Shown one piece after another: positions 44,731 to 52,933 of a DNA stretch of 64,000 bases. Each line of letters opens with the position of its first letter. Within the stretch, counting starts at the first letter, position 1. The notes below the pieces were generated by a model. That model searched no databases and was not told the DNA's origin. It saw only the letters and a list, made by a program, of their open reading frames with translations. The stretch is from Stieleria sp. JC731. Lineage in GTDB: Bacteria; Planctomycetota; Planctomycetia; Pirellulales; Pirellulaceae. The DNA lies in assembly GCF_020966635.1 (NCBI RefSeq), contig NZ_JAJKFQ010000001.1, positions 930,001 through 994,000 of the forward strand, read 5' to 3'. The position numbers and the translations under genes were made by a program.

Positions 44731-46850
44731 CCGATATGACCCCCGTGAAGATCAACTCCGTCCGAGGCCATTTCTGATGCGTGACTGAGTTTGACTGTAT
44801 CGTCCGGGGTTAATGAAGTCGAATCATCCGTGTCGGTTTCTGAAGAAGGCGTGTTGCTGTCGGGGCGACGAAGTGGCAGTTCAATGATAAATGTCGCACC
44901 CTGATCAAGACCATCGCTCATTGCGGTGATCGCGCCACCGAGCCGTTTTAGGGCATTGGCACAAAAATGTAGGCCTAGTCCGCTGCCGGATTCGCGAGTT
45001 GTAAAGTGCGCGTCGAATACCCGTGATAGTGTCGATTGATCCATTCCACACCCATTGTCACGAAAGCGAATTCGGACAGCAGTTCGTGTTTTGATCACGT
45101 CAATTTGCAGCAAAGGCTGATGGCCGGGAGATGGATTGCCACTGGCCGCATTTCCCGCATTGGTGATGATGTTGATCAGGATCTGCAGCAGCAGTGACCT
45201 GTCAGACCAAATCGTCACATCGGTGTGGATGTCCGCTTCGACACGAATGCTGTCTTCACGCAGTTTCGCATCGACACATTTGATGCCTTCACGGATCAAC
45301 TTGGTCAACGAGAGCGGAGAAAGTTGAAGCGATTGATGGGTGTGTTTGCGTTGGTCGCTGATGACTTGGTGGATATGTTGAATGTTGTCATGAAGCGTAT
45401 CTAGCAGTTCCGACAAGTCGTGTTTATCGCCTTCAAGTGTTTCGCTAAGCCGATGAAGGTACTTTGGCGTCGCTTGTCGAAATGCCTCATCGGTGTCGTC
45501 GCGATCGAGACGTTCGGCTAGTTTTTCGAGCGGTTCGACACGCAGGTTGTTTACACGGTTGGTCACCGTTTCCATCAAACTGTTGACATTGGTGAGGACG
45601 TTGCCAACGTTATGGATCACAGTGTCGGCAACTAGGCTCATCCCCGCGGCATGAGACGCGTCAGAGAGTTGTCGTTGCGCATCACCCAAGCGATCACGCA
45701 TCCTCACGAAGGATTCGGCAAGTTGACCGATTTCGTCGTTGCCGACAATTGCAAACGTTTCGTCATCGGTGTCTTGTACGATAAGACCCGATTGGGCAAT
45801 CCGTTCTGTGTGTTGACGAATGGTTTCTAGGCGGCCAATTACAAGACGCTGTAGTAGTAAGAAGAGCATCAGTAGCGAACCGCAGACCCCACAAAGCGAC
45901 AGATAGCGGGCGATTGCTGTGGTTCGTTTGCTGCGAATCATGAGGTCACGAGGCAAGCTAACGAGTAATTCTGCCAGCACATCGCCCTGAGGATTCAGCA
46001 GCGGCGAATGCACCGACAACAGTGATTCGTTAACAGGCTGTATGTGAAGCTTGCCGTCTCGAATCGCAGGGGAAGGCAATCGACTGATGGAAAATGGGAC
46101 GCTTGTTCGACGCTGCAAATCACCGATCAGGTCGCCATCGAACGGTCTGCCTACGACATAGAATTTTCCTGTCGACAGTTCGGGATCCTGGGAGGGCCGC
46201 AACTGGACTGCGGCGAAAAGGATCAAGCGGTTTTGATGATCAACAGAAATTCCTGAAACCGAGTTTGAATCAGTCCAATCTTTCTGATCCAGTCGTCGCG
46301 TGATCCGAGGATACAAGTCGGGGACGTTTTCCGGTCGGGTGATCCAGTTCCAGCTTCCTTGTTGATCAACGAGAGCTCTCCACTGGATCCGATTCGATGC
46401 ACTCGAGGGTTTGATCGTTTGTTCGGGATTGTGAACCGCCAGGCCGGTTTCGCGATGGGCCAGTTCGGTCAGATAATCAATTTCGGTGTTGATTGCCGAC
46501 AGAACACGATTGGTTTCCTTTAGTGCCGTGACGCGTTCTAGAGCGATGAATTCGGTGGCGATTACGTATTGCCGAACAAACTCCTCAATACCGACGACGA
46601 TTCCGAGCATCAATGCCAAGGCGAGAACGATCTTGCTGCGCAGTGATTGAGAGTGCAAGCGTTCTGATTGCGCGGAATCCTGCACGGTCGCTTCCGAGTT
46701 GCGGCCGGCGGACGATTGCATGAGGTGGTTAGGCGGCCGAAGCATTGGGGCAAGGTTTTCGCGCGGACCGTCATTGGACGTCTGGTGACCGCAACTCTCT
46801 GCTGAGCTTGCCCTGGCATGACTGCCAAGTGGCGAATTCCCTGAAGCCAT
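44727..46850 (-). CDS. Transmembrane sensor histidine kinase
   Basis: A 707-residue kinase. An N-terminal hydrophilic leader precedes helix 1 (about 73-89). A large periplasmic sensor region (about 95-305) resembles CHASE4-type folds. Helix 2 spans about 314-335, followed by a HAMP domain (GRLETIRQHTERIA). The H-box is of the VIHNVGNVLTNV type (His413), then N-box INIITNAGNAA, G1 RDNGCGMDQ and G2 GSGLGLHFC. The start is uncertain; ATGs at 46745 and 46721 are alternatives. It overlaps the GGDEF/EAL gene by 4 bases and should phosphorylate it. Confidence 0.9.
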   Translation of the reverse strand: MASGNSPLGSHARASSAESCGHQTSNDGPRENLAPMLRPPNHLMQSSAGRNSEATVQDSAQSERLHSQSLRSKIVLALALMLGIVVGIEEFVRQYVIATEFIALERVTALKETNRVLSAINTEIDYLTELAHRETGLAVHNPEQTIKPSSASNRIQWRALVDQQGSWNWITRPENVPDLYPRITRRLDQKDWTDSNSVSGISVDHQNRLILFAAVQLRPSQDPELSTGKFYVVGRPFDGDLIGDLQRRTSVPFSISRLPSPAIRDGKLHIQPVNESLLSVHSPLLNPQGDVLAELLVSLPRDLMIRSKRTTAIARYLSLCGVCGSLLMLFLLLQRLVIGRLETIRQHTERIAQSGLIVQDTDDETFAIVGNDEIGQLAESFVRMRDRLGDAQRQLSDASHAAGMSLVADTVIHNVGNVLTNVNSLMETVTNRVNNLRVEPLEKLAERLDRDDTDEAFRQATPKYLHRLSETLEGDKHDLSELLDTLHDNIQHIHQVISDQRKHTHQSLQLSPLSLTKLIREGIKCVDAKLREDSIRVEADIHTDVTIWSDRSLLLQILINIITNAGNAASGNPSPGHQPLLQIDVIKTRTAVRIRFRDNGCGMDQSTLSRVFDAHFTTRESGSGLGLHFCANALKRLGGAITAMSDGLDQGATFIIELPLRRPDSNTPSSETDTDDSTSLTPDDTVKLSHASEMASDGVDLHGGHIG

Positions 46851-47002
46851 CCCGTTGGCTTCAACGAAGGAGTTGTGCGGTCTTGATAGGCAACACTAGG
46901 TTTTCTAGGTGCCGGTGCACTGCCCAAGCTGAAGGAGAAAACTGCACGACTTTTCAGTCAGTCCGGTTGTAGTGAACATGACGATTGTTGCGCCAAGAAC
47001 AG

Positions 47003-49192
47003 CTACTTTATGCCACCATTGGTCGTGGAGAAGTACTGGCGTGCGGCGGGGTGAAAGTCCAATCCTTGCCATTCGGCGGCGCGAACGCGCGGGATCAAGT
47101 CTTCGAAGATCGTCGGTGGTCTGTAGAGCAGTTCTAGAGTCGCTTGCACCAGTTCAGCTGGAGCATCACGGCGGGAAGCAAGGAACGCAGTGGTGCCGAC
47201 GGTCGGAACCCCGGATTTTGGAATGGAGATCTCCGGGTAATCATGAAGGTCGATGGTCATCGGACGTAACGTCGGGTGATGAATCGAAATCATGATGCTT
47301 TGAGGAATTGACTTCAATTGCCATCCGATACTAAGCAAATCATGAATCAGTTCGCTTCCACTGCCGACGCAGATCAACGCGATGTTTGGCGCTTCTGATG
47401 ATTTCAGTTTGGACCACTCGATTGCGATTCGCGGTGAAACATCCGTCGCGATTTCTAACGAATCCAAAATCATTTTCGCCGTGCCTCGCGAACCGCTTTC
47501 TGCCGGTCCGACCGCGATCGCACGGCCGACCAATTGTTCGGGTTCGATTTCGGTCGATTGCGGATCGAAGTCTTCGCCTCGTACTAACAAGTGGGCGACT
47601 TCATAGAACAATGGTGCGATGACACAAAGTCGATCATCGTTGATCGCCGAGGCTTGCATGGGAGCGAGGAGCACCCGTTTGTCCAAAAGCCTTTGTCGAT
47701 TGTCAACCGAACCGCCGGTGCCAACGACTTCGACCTGAATCCCTTCGGTTTCTCGGAGGCGAGATGCGATTTGGGTTGAAATTTGATTGTAAACGCCTTG
47801 TTCAAGTCCACCGGCAACGGTGACATGATCTGGCATCGACTGGATGTGGTGGCTGTAAAGCAGCGCCAGTGCGACGAAGAAGAACGGGGTGCAGGCAAAC
47901 ATCAGCAACATGGCTGACTGAAATCGGCGATGACTTGGCGAGGATCGTACGACTTTTCGACCAATCAAAGCGCCAACTAATGGCACTCCACTGAACCAGT
48001 GCCAAAGTTGTAAGACACGTCCACGAGGTCTCGCCAGAATGGGGCGGCCTTCGATAAAGGCGTCTAAGTCTTCTGCCAAAGCACCTGCCGAGTTGTAACG
48101 CTTTTTGGGATGCTTTTCCAAGCACTTCGCGACAATCGTTTCCAAATCCGCGGGGACACCGGATCGAAAGTTTCGCATCGGTGGTGGCGGTTCGTGGACC
48201 ACTTGCATCAAGGTGTCAACAACTGAATCGCCAACCAAAGGCGGTCGTCCCGTGATGCAGGCAAACAAGATCGCACCGAGCGAATAGATATCGCTTTGTT
48301 TGGTGGCCCGGTCGCTATGGCCACCGGCTTGTTCGGGCGCCATGTAATTGGGCGTTCCTACAGCTGCCCCACTGCCGGTGACGGAGCTATCAGAGCCGAG
48401 ATTTTTTGCTAGTCCAAAGTCGGTGATATGAATCCGGTCTTTCTGATCGACGAGGATATTCGCCGGTTTCAAATCACGATGCAGAACATCGTTTTGGTGT
48501 GCGTGTTCAATTGCCCGGGCGACGTCACGTACGTAGCGGGCGGCCGTTTCGATGCAAAGTTCATCCTGTTCATTGATTTTCTTTTGAAGGTCGGTGCCTT
48601 CGATCAATGCCATCGAGAAAAAGTGATGCCCGGAACGATGACCGAATTGATAAACGGGAACGATACCGGGGTGATGAAGTCCTGCCGCCGCCTGTGCTTC
48701 GGTATAAAAGCGTCGAACGTCGCTTTCGCATGCCAGCATGCCGCCGCGAATCATCTTTACAGCGACGGTGCGATTGAGGACTTTTTGTTCGGCTTTATAA
48801 ACGACACCCATTCCGCCTCGACCGACGACTTTTTGTAGCTCGTAGTCACCTAAGTCGTAGGGCAGTGTCGGCCCCGGATCGTTTTTGTCCCGTACCGCTT
48901 CGGGGAGCGTTTCGGCAGGATCGCCGCCGGATTGATTTGGATCGACTGCATTCGATGCGACGGTTTCGGAGCCGGGGATAATTTTGGGAGAACCGGAAAG
49001 CGAGTTGTTTCCCGAAATGGTGAATTGATCGATCGCGTCGGCCGCTTCCATCAAGTGCTTCAGCTCATCGGCCATCTCCGGGAACTGAGCCAGGAACTCT
49101 TCGCGCGATCCGACGGAGCCTTCATCGACGGATCTTAAATAAGCCGCAAAAGCTTCGTCGATTGGATCGTCAGCATCCGGGGGAGATGGCAT
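47003..49192 (-). CDS. Ser/Thr protein kinase with extracytoplasmic TAXI-type binding domain
   Basis: A 729-residue receptor-like kinase. Positions below count from the longer possible start at 49291; subtract 33 for the ATG at 49192. A Hanks-type kinase domain runs from about 150 to 415: GRGGMGVVYKA, VAVKMI (K179), HRDLKPAN (271-278), DFGLAK (291-296) and MAPEQAGG. A transmembrane helix at about 458-480 leads to about 270 residues resembling TAXI/NMT1-type periplasmic solute-binding proteins: VTVAGGLEQGVYNQI, VEVVGTGGSVDN, RAIAVGPAESGSRGTAKMILD, and a C-terminal VPTVGTTAFLAS. The kinase therefore probably senses a small ligand directly. The sigma factor gene lies just upstream on the same strand. 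Confidence 0.9.
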   Translation of the reverse strand: MPSPPDADDPIDEAFAAYLRSVDEGSVGSREEFLAQFPEMADELKHLMEAADAIDQFTISGNNSLSGSPKIIPGSETVASNAVDPNQSGGDPAETLPEAVRDKNDPGPTLPYDLGDYELQKVVGRGGMGVVYKAEQKVLNRTVAVKMIRGGMLACESDVRRFYTEAQAAAGLHHPGIVPVYQFGHRSGHHFFSMALIEGTDLQKKINEQDELCIETAARYVRDVARAIEHAHQNDVLHRDLKPANILVDQKDRIHITDFGLAKNLGSDSSVTGSGAAVGTPNYMAPEQAGGHSDRATKQSDIYSLGAILFACITGRPPLVGDSVVDTLMQVVHEPPPPMRNFRSGVPADLETIVAKCLEKHPKKRYNSAGALAEDLDAFIEGRPILARPRGRVLQLWHWFSGVPLVGALIGRKVVRSSPSHRRFQSAMLLMFACTPFFFVALALLYSHHIQSMPDHVTVAGGLEQGVYNQISTQIASRLRETEGIQVEVVGTGGSVDNRQRLLDKRVLLAPMQASAINDDRLCVIAPLFYEVAHLLVRGEDFDPQSTEIEPEQLVGRAIAVGPAESGSRGTAKMILDSLEIATDVSPRIAIEWSKLKSSEAPNIALICVGSGSELIHDLLSIGWQLKSIPQSIMISIHHPTLRPMTIDLHDYPEISIPKSGVPTVGTTAFLASRRDAPAELVQATLELLYRPPTIFEDLIPRVRAAEWQGLDFHPAARQYFSTTNGGIK

Positions 49193-49306
49193 AGGAAAAC
49201 AGTTGGCAGATGGATTCGATGACTGGTTCCAGTTATTCGGCACGAATGTTTTGGGATTCGGGCGCGTGACCGAAAGCCTGGCAAGTGGCAAGCGTGTTGG
49301 GGCAGG

Positions 49307-49945
49307 CTACATGTAGGGATTGTTCTTCGGATCGATGATCAAACGTAGCTTCTGAAGTCCGCGTTTGAGCAATCCGGCGACCGCGGTATCGGATTTACCC
49401 ATTCGCTCGACGATTTGTGCCAGCGGCAAGCCTTCCATATAACGCAAACGAATCGCTTCGGCCTGAGTTTCGGGCAGCTGGTGTAAAGCTTCGACCAAAG
49501 CGATTGCCGCCTCGGCCTTGATGGCAATACCAGATGGACTGGTTGTGCTGCCGGGTAACTGTGTGATCCAGGGTGCGCCCGCGGAGTCGTTGCCGGCTTG
49601 ACCGTCTGCGGCGACTTCCCGACGAACAGATCGTTTTTGAGTCATCACGTGCCGAGTGACCGCGGTGGCAACGTTGTTTTTTAGCATTCCACGTAACCAA
49701 GCTGCAAATTCAGCAGGGCTGTCGCCGCGAAAGCTATCGAGATCTCGTTTTGCTTCCAAGAAGGTCACTTGCACAATGTCGACCGGATCAACGCGACGTC
49801 GCAATTGATCCGATAGATGTCGGTGGGCAAGCATGATCAGGTACCCTCGGTATTGTTCCAGCAGCTTGCCAAAGGCGCTATTATCACCCTGTTTTGAGGC
49901 GACCACTAATTGGGTCGTCGACATGTCTCCATCTGTTGCGGTCAT
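49307..49945 (-). CDS. ECF RNA polymerase sigma factor paired with the TAXI kinase
   Basis: A 212-residue ECF-type sigma factor. Region 2 has LLEQYRGYLIMLAHRHL, RRRVDPVDIVQVTFLEAKRD and FRGDSPAEFAAWLRGML. Region 4 has LPETQAEAIRLRYMEGL and IVERMGKSDTAVAGLLKRGL. I take the ATG at 49945 (ATG at 49924 is also possible); reading further upstream would run antisense through the thioredoxin-like gene and adds a low-complexity sequence without sigma motifs. The kinase gene starts 115 bases downstream, or 16 bases if its longer start is used, so both are co-transcribed. Confidence 0.88.
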   Translation of the reverse strand: MTATDGDMSTTQLVVASKQGDNSAFGKLLEQYRGYLIMLAHRHLSDQLRRRVDPVDIVQVTFLEAKRDLDSFRGDSPAEFAAWLRGMLKNNVATAVTRHVMTQKRSVRREVAADGQAGNDSAGAPWITQLPGSTTSPSGIAIKAEAAIALVEALHQLPETQAEAIRLRYMEGLPLAQIVERMGKSDTAVAGLLKRGLQKLRLIIDPKNNPYM

Positions 49946-50102
49946 CGATCGGTTCTTGGACAATCTAGGTTCTGGTTGGGAGCGTCCAGTGTATCTCATA
50001 AAGTTGGCAACTAGCAGAACGTTCACGCGATCCTCGCGTTGATTTTTGCGACCTCCAACGACAACTTGCCTTTCTCTTACTCCGATGGGGCTTTGTTTTC
50101 CG

Positions 50103-50897
50103 ATGACCGCAGTTGTTTTTGAACGTTGTCGATTCCGCGGGCGTCCCCTGATTTGGGTGACCGCTTCGCTACTATTTTTGGTAGTTGGATGTGGGAAAGC
50201 GGCAAAAGATGACAATCCTCCCACGAACGCCGATAGTGATTCGCCGTCGGTCAGTGCCGAAATGGACACCGTTTCGGTTCCGCATGGTGATGAGAATGTT
50301 TCCAGTGGTCCGTCGATGGAAGGTGGAATGCAGCTTCCTGATGAACCGATCCCTACCGCTTCGGACGCCGCGTCAGGAACCGAGAAGGCAAATTCAGGCG
50401 GAATGACGTTGCCAGATTTAGACGAATCGTCGAGTGTTTCGTCATCACCAATCAATCTTCAATTGGCAACCTGGGAAGCCGTTGAAAAACACGTGAAGTC
50501 CACCGGTAAAGTGACGGTGGTGGATCTGTGGTCGACCAGTTGTATCCCTTGTTTGAAAGAGTTTCCTGAACTCGTCAAACTGAACAATGAAATGGACGGC
50601 AAGATCGCTTGTGTTGCCGTTTCTCTCGACTATGACGGACGCAAAACAAAACCGCCCGAGTCGTATTCGGATTCAGTGACTGAAGTCTTGGCATCATTTG
50701 GAGCAAAATTCCAAAATTTTCTTTGCCAAACGCCCAGCGACGAAGTCTTTGAATCGATGGAATTGCCATCGATCCCAGCGGTCCTGATTTTCGATGCCGA
50801 AGGCAAGCTAATCAAGCAATTCGTCGACGTGGGTGAGACCGCCGGCTTTACCTATAAATCGCACATCATTCCGTTTTTGGAAACCGTCCAGGGCTAA
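50103..50897 (+). CDS. Thioredoxin-like (TlpA/ResA-type) lipoprotein
   Basis: A 264-residue lipoprotein: signal sequence RPLIWVTASLLFLVVGC with the lipid Cys, then about 100 disordered Ser/Asp/Pro-rich residues. A TlpA-like thioredoxin domain follows: VTVVDLWSTSCIPCLKEFPELV with the CIPC active site, VSLDYDG and the cis-proline region ELPSIPAVLIF. It probably acts as a periplasmic disulfide reductase. The ATG at 50103 is chosen so that the signal peptide has a normal length; TTG at 50046 and ATG at 50085 are alternatives. It is divergent from the ECF gene at 49945. Its last codons are repeated after the stop (see the repeat at 50878). Confidence 0.85.
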   Translation: MTAVVFERCRFRGRPLIWVTASLLFLVVGCGKAAKDDNPPTNADSDSPSVSAEMDTVSVPHGDENVSSGPSMEGGMQLPDEPIPTASDAASGTEKANSGGMTLPDLDESSSVSSSPINLQLATWEAVEKHVKSTGKVTVVDLWSTSCIPCLKEFPELVKLNNEMDGKIACVAVSLDYDGRKTKPPESYSDSVTEVLASFGAKFQNFLCQTPSDEVFESMELPSIPAVLIFDAEGKLIKQFVDVGETAGFTYKSHIIPFLETVQG

Positions 50898-50933
50898 TCG
50901 GATTCTGGAAACGGTGCAGGGCTGATCGGAAAG
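50878..50933 (+). repeat. Imperfect 28-base tandem duplication at a gene end
   Basis: TGGAAACCGTCCAGGGCTAA at 50878, continuing ATCGGATTC, is repeated 28 bases later as TGGAAACGGTGCAGGGCTGA, continuing TCGGAAAG. Both copies encode ETVQG-stop in their own frame. The differences fall in the third positions of Thr and Val codons and in the stop codon. A third partial copy (GGCTGATCGG) follows at about 50935. Confidence 0.75.
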
Positions 50934-50951
50934 AGGCTGATCGGTAAAAGG

Positions 50952-51800
50952 TCAACAGCTAACGGCTCGCATTGATCGGCGCCGCCTGCGACGGACGGCA
51001 AAAGCGGCCGTTAATGCCACGCAGGTGTTGATGATTGAAGGCTCCGGGATCGCGGAAACTCGAGCAGCAAGGCCAACGTTAAAAGCGTCGAAACCGAGTT
51101 GGCCGATGAAGGTAGCCGTGCCAGTCGTTCGGTCCAGCGTGTAAAGGGCATCGCTTAAATGGTCAACGCTATAAATCGATCCGGTCAATGGATCGACAGC
51201 AAGCCCAACGGGCGCGGTCAACGACGTGAAGCCGACTTGAGATGCTTGACCGGTCATCGTGTTGACTTCGAAAAGGTTATCCGTCAATGCGTCAGCGAGC
51301 CAAAGTGATTGAGTGATTGGATCGAACGCCAGCCCCTGACCACTAACGGAGACACCGTAAGAACCGACCAACGTTGTCGAAGCGTTGGTCGTATTGATTG
51401 TATAAAGCGAATTTCCGGTGCCGGTTCCACCGTACATGACTTTATTGACGGGATCAAAAGCAAGCCCCGTAAGGTTGGCGACGCCGGTGTTTCCGACCAG
51501 CGACGCCGCACCGGTCATCTGATCAACAACATATAAGTTATTGGCTGTATCAGCACCACTATTGCTAGAAAGGTATAGCTGCCCGTCGTTTCCGTTGTAG
51601 GTCAATCCGACGTAGTTTGCATCGAGACCTAAACTGCCGACCTCTGTGGCAAATCCAGTTTGCAGATCAACGGTCCACAAACTGTCCGTTTGTCCGTCCG
51701 CAAGAAAGAGAGTCGTTTCCGCTCCCTTCACAAGCGAGCGATAGCTATTGGTTGCCAGAACAACCAGTGCGAAGATAAAGAGACTGACCAATCGATGCAT
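50952..51800 (-). CDS. Secreted beta-propeller-like protein with PEP-CTERM sorting signal
   Basis: A 282-residue exported protein. A signal peptide (RLVSLFIFALVVLATNS) is followed by repeated blades of about 45 residues containing Y/L-x-Asp/Thr-x-x-T-G-x-A segments: LWTVDLQTGFATEVGSLG, LYVVDQMTGAASLVGNTG, LYTINTTNASTTLVGSYG, LFEVNTMTGQASQVG and LYTLDRTTGTATFIGQLG. The C-terminus has a PEP-CTERM signal: IPEPS, a hydrophobic helix and an RRRRRR tail, implying processing by an exosortase outside this window. GGAG stands 7 bases before the ATG at 51800. The function is unknown; it is probably exported with or into the extracellular polysaccharide. Confidence 0.85.
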   Translation of the reverse strand: MHRLVSLFIFALVVLATNSYRSLVKGAETTLFLADGQTDSLWTVDLQTGFATEVGSLGLDANYVGLTYNGNDGQLYLSSNSGADTANNLYVVDQMTGAASLVGNTGVANLTGLAFDPVNKVMYGGTGTGNSLYTINTTNASTTLVGSYGVSVSGQGLAFDPITQSLWLADALTDNLFEVNTMTGQASQVGFTSLTAPVGLAVDPLTGSIYSVDHLSDALYTLDRTTGTATFIGQLGFDAFNVGLAARVSAIPEPSIINTCVALTAAFAVRRRRRRSMRAVSC

Positions 51801-52327
51801 CGGAAAACTCCACAAGTGTGAGTTGCAACAATCTCAGTTGTCTACCTAGTGTTTGAAATCAAGGTCGTTCGAAACCGGCATTGCCGAGTGTCTTGATGAA
51901 ACAAAGCAGCGGATCACGCGGCCATGCGAAGCTATTGACAGTCAAGTTGCGACTAGCTTTAGGGCACCGTTTCCGTTCGGTATGGCTCGCACGCTGGAAG
52001 CCGCCGCGTGATTTACAGGGACCACGAATCTAGGAAACTGACTCGTTTCTGTGGTGCCACTCATGTGGCCGGTTGCGTTTTGCCTCGGTAGCCTAGCAGT
52101 TCCGATGATTCGATACGGTCAGTTTTCTAAGTATTTTTCCTAATTCGCTGTCAGGTTCTCATCGTGGGTGTGTGTAGGACTTCGGATCGAGGAGTTGCGG
52201 CTGGGATATTCAAGCCGCGTTCGAGTTAAAGTTGTGTCCTCAATCTGATGTTTGTGTCTGACCCAGAGGATGCTGGATCTAGAAGGCACAACATTGCAGC
52301 AAACTGACATTCGTGACATAGGATCCG
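51801..52327. other. Divergent intergenic region, no gene recognised
   Basis: 527 bases between the divergent PEP-CTERM gene and the third ECF gene. Both promoters should lie here; I could not identify them. No repeat or RNA motif was recognised. Confidence 0.6.
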
Positions 52328-52933
52328 ATGACTGTTCCGGAAACTCGTGCCAGCCTGCTTCTGCGACTTCATGATCGAAGCGATTTCGATGCATGGGCCG
52401 AGTTTTCTCGACTCTATCGACCGGTCGTATGTCGCTTAGCGGTGCAGCACGGGATGCAATCGGCGGACGCTGAAGATCTAGCACAGCAAGTTTTGATTGC
52501 GATTTCAAACGCGATCGGACAGTTCGATTATTCACCCGGTCGGGCAAAGTTTCGTACTTGGCTGAAGACGATCGCTCGTCGCGCGATCATCAATGCGATG
52601 ACGCGGCAAAAGAAGGATGTTGCAGCCGGTGGCAGCGAGGTGATGCAGTGGCTTCAAGTTTTGCCCGATCCAAATGAGCAAACACGGGTCTTGGATCTTC
52701 AATATCGGAGACAAATCTTCCGAGTTGCGGCGGATGAAGTCCGGCAAGAGGTGAGACCGGAAATGTGGGAGGCCTTTTATCTTAGTGCGATCGAGCAACG
52801 GTCTGCACGTGAAATCTCCGAGCGTCTCGGCTGTAGCGAAGGGAGTGTCTACACATCGCGAAGCCGCGTCATTCGCAGGTTGAAAACAAAAGTGCAAGAG
52901 CTTGATCTCGTCGACGAAGGTGAATCTCAATGA
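52328..52933 (+). CDS. ECF RNA polymerase sigma factor of the third kinase module
   Basis: A 201-residue ECF sigma factor. Region 2 shows FSRLYRPVVCRLAVQHGM, DAEDLAQQVLIAI and FRTWLKTIARRAIINAM. Region 4 shows RPEMWEAFYLSAIEQRSA and ISERLGCSEGSVYTSRSRVIRRL. It begins MTVPETRASLLLRL, typical of a planctomycete group. Its stop overlaps the kinase gene by 4 bases (ATGA), so a fixed ratio of the two proteins is likely. Confidence 0.93.
   Translation: MTVPETRASLLLRLHDRSDFDAWAEFSRLYRPVVCRLAVQHGMQSADAEDLAQQVLIAISNAIGQFDYSPGRAKFRTWLKTIARRAIINAMTRQKKDVAAGGSEVMQWLQVLPDPNEQTRVLDLQYRRQIFRVAADEVRQEVRPEMWEAFYLSAIEQRSAREISERLGCSEGSVYTSRSRVIRRLKTKVQELDLVDEGESQ

Noticed and set aside
49946..50455. N-terminal extension of the second ECF sigma factor to 50455
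   Set aside because: It runs antisense through the thioredoxin-like lipoprotein gene and has no sigma-factor motifs; the lipoprotein has a lipobox and a CIPC active site.
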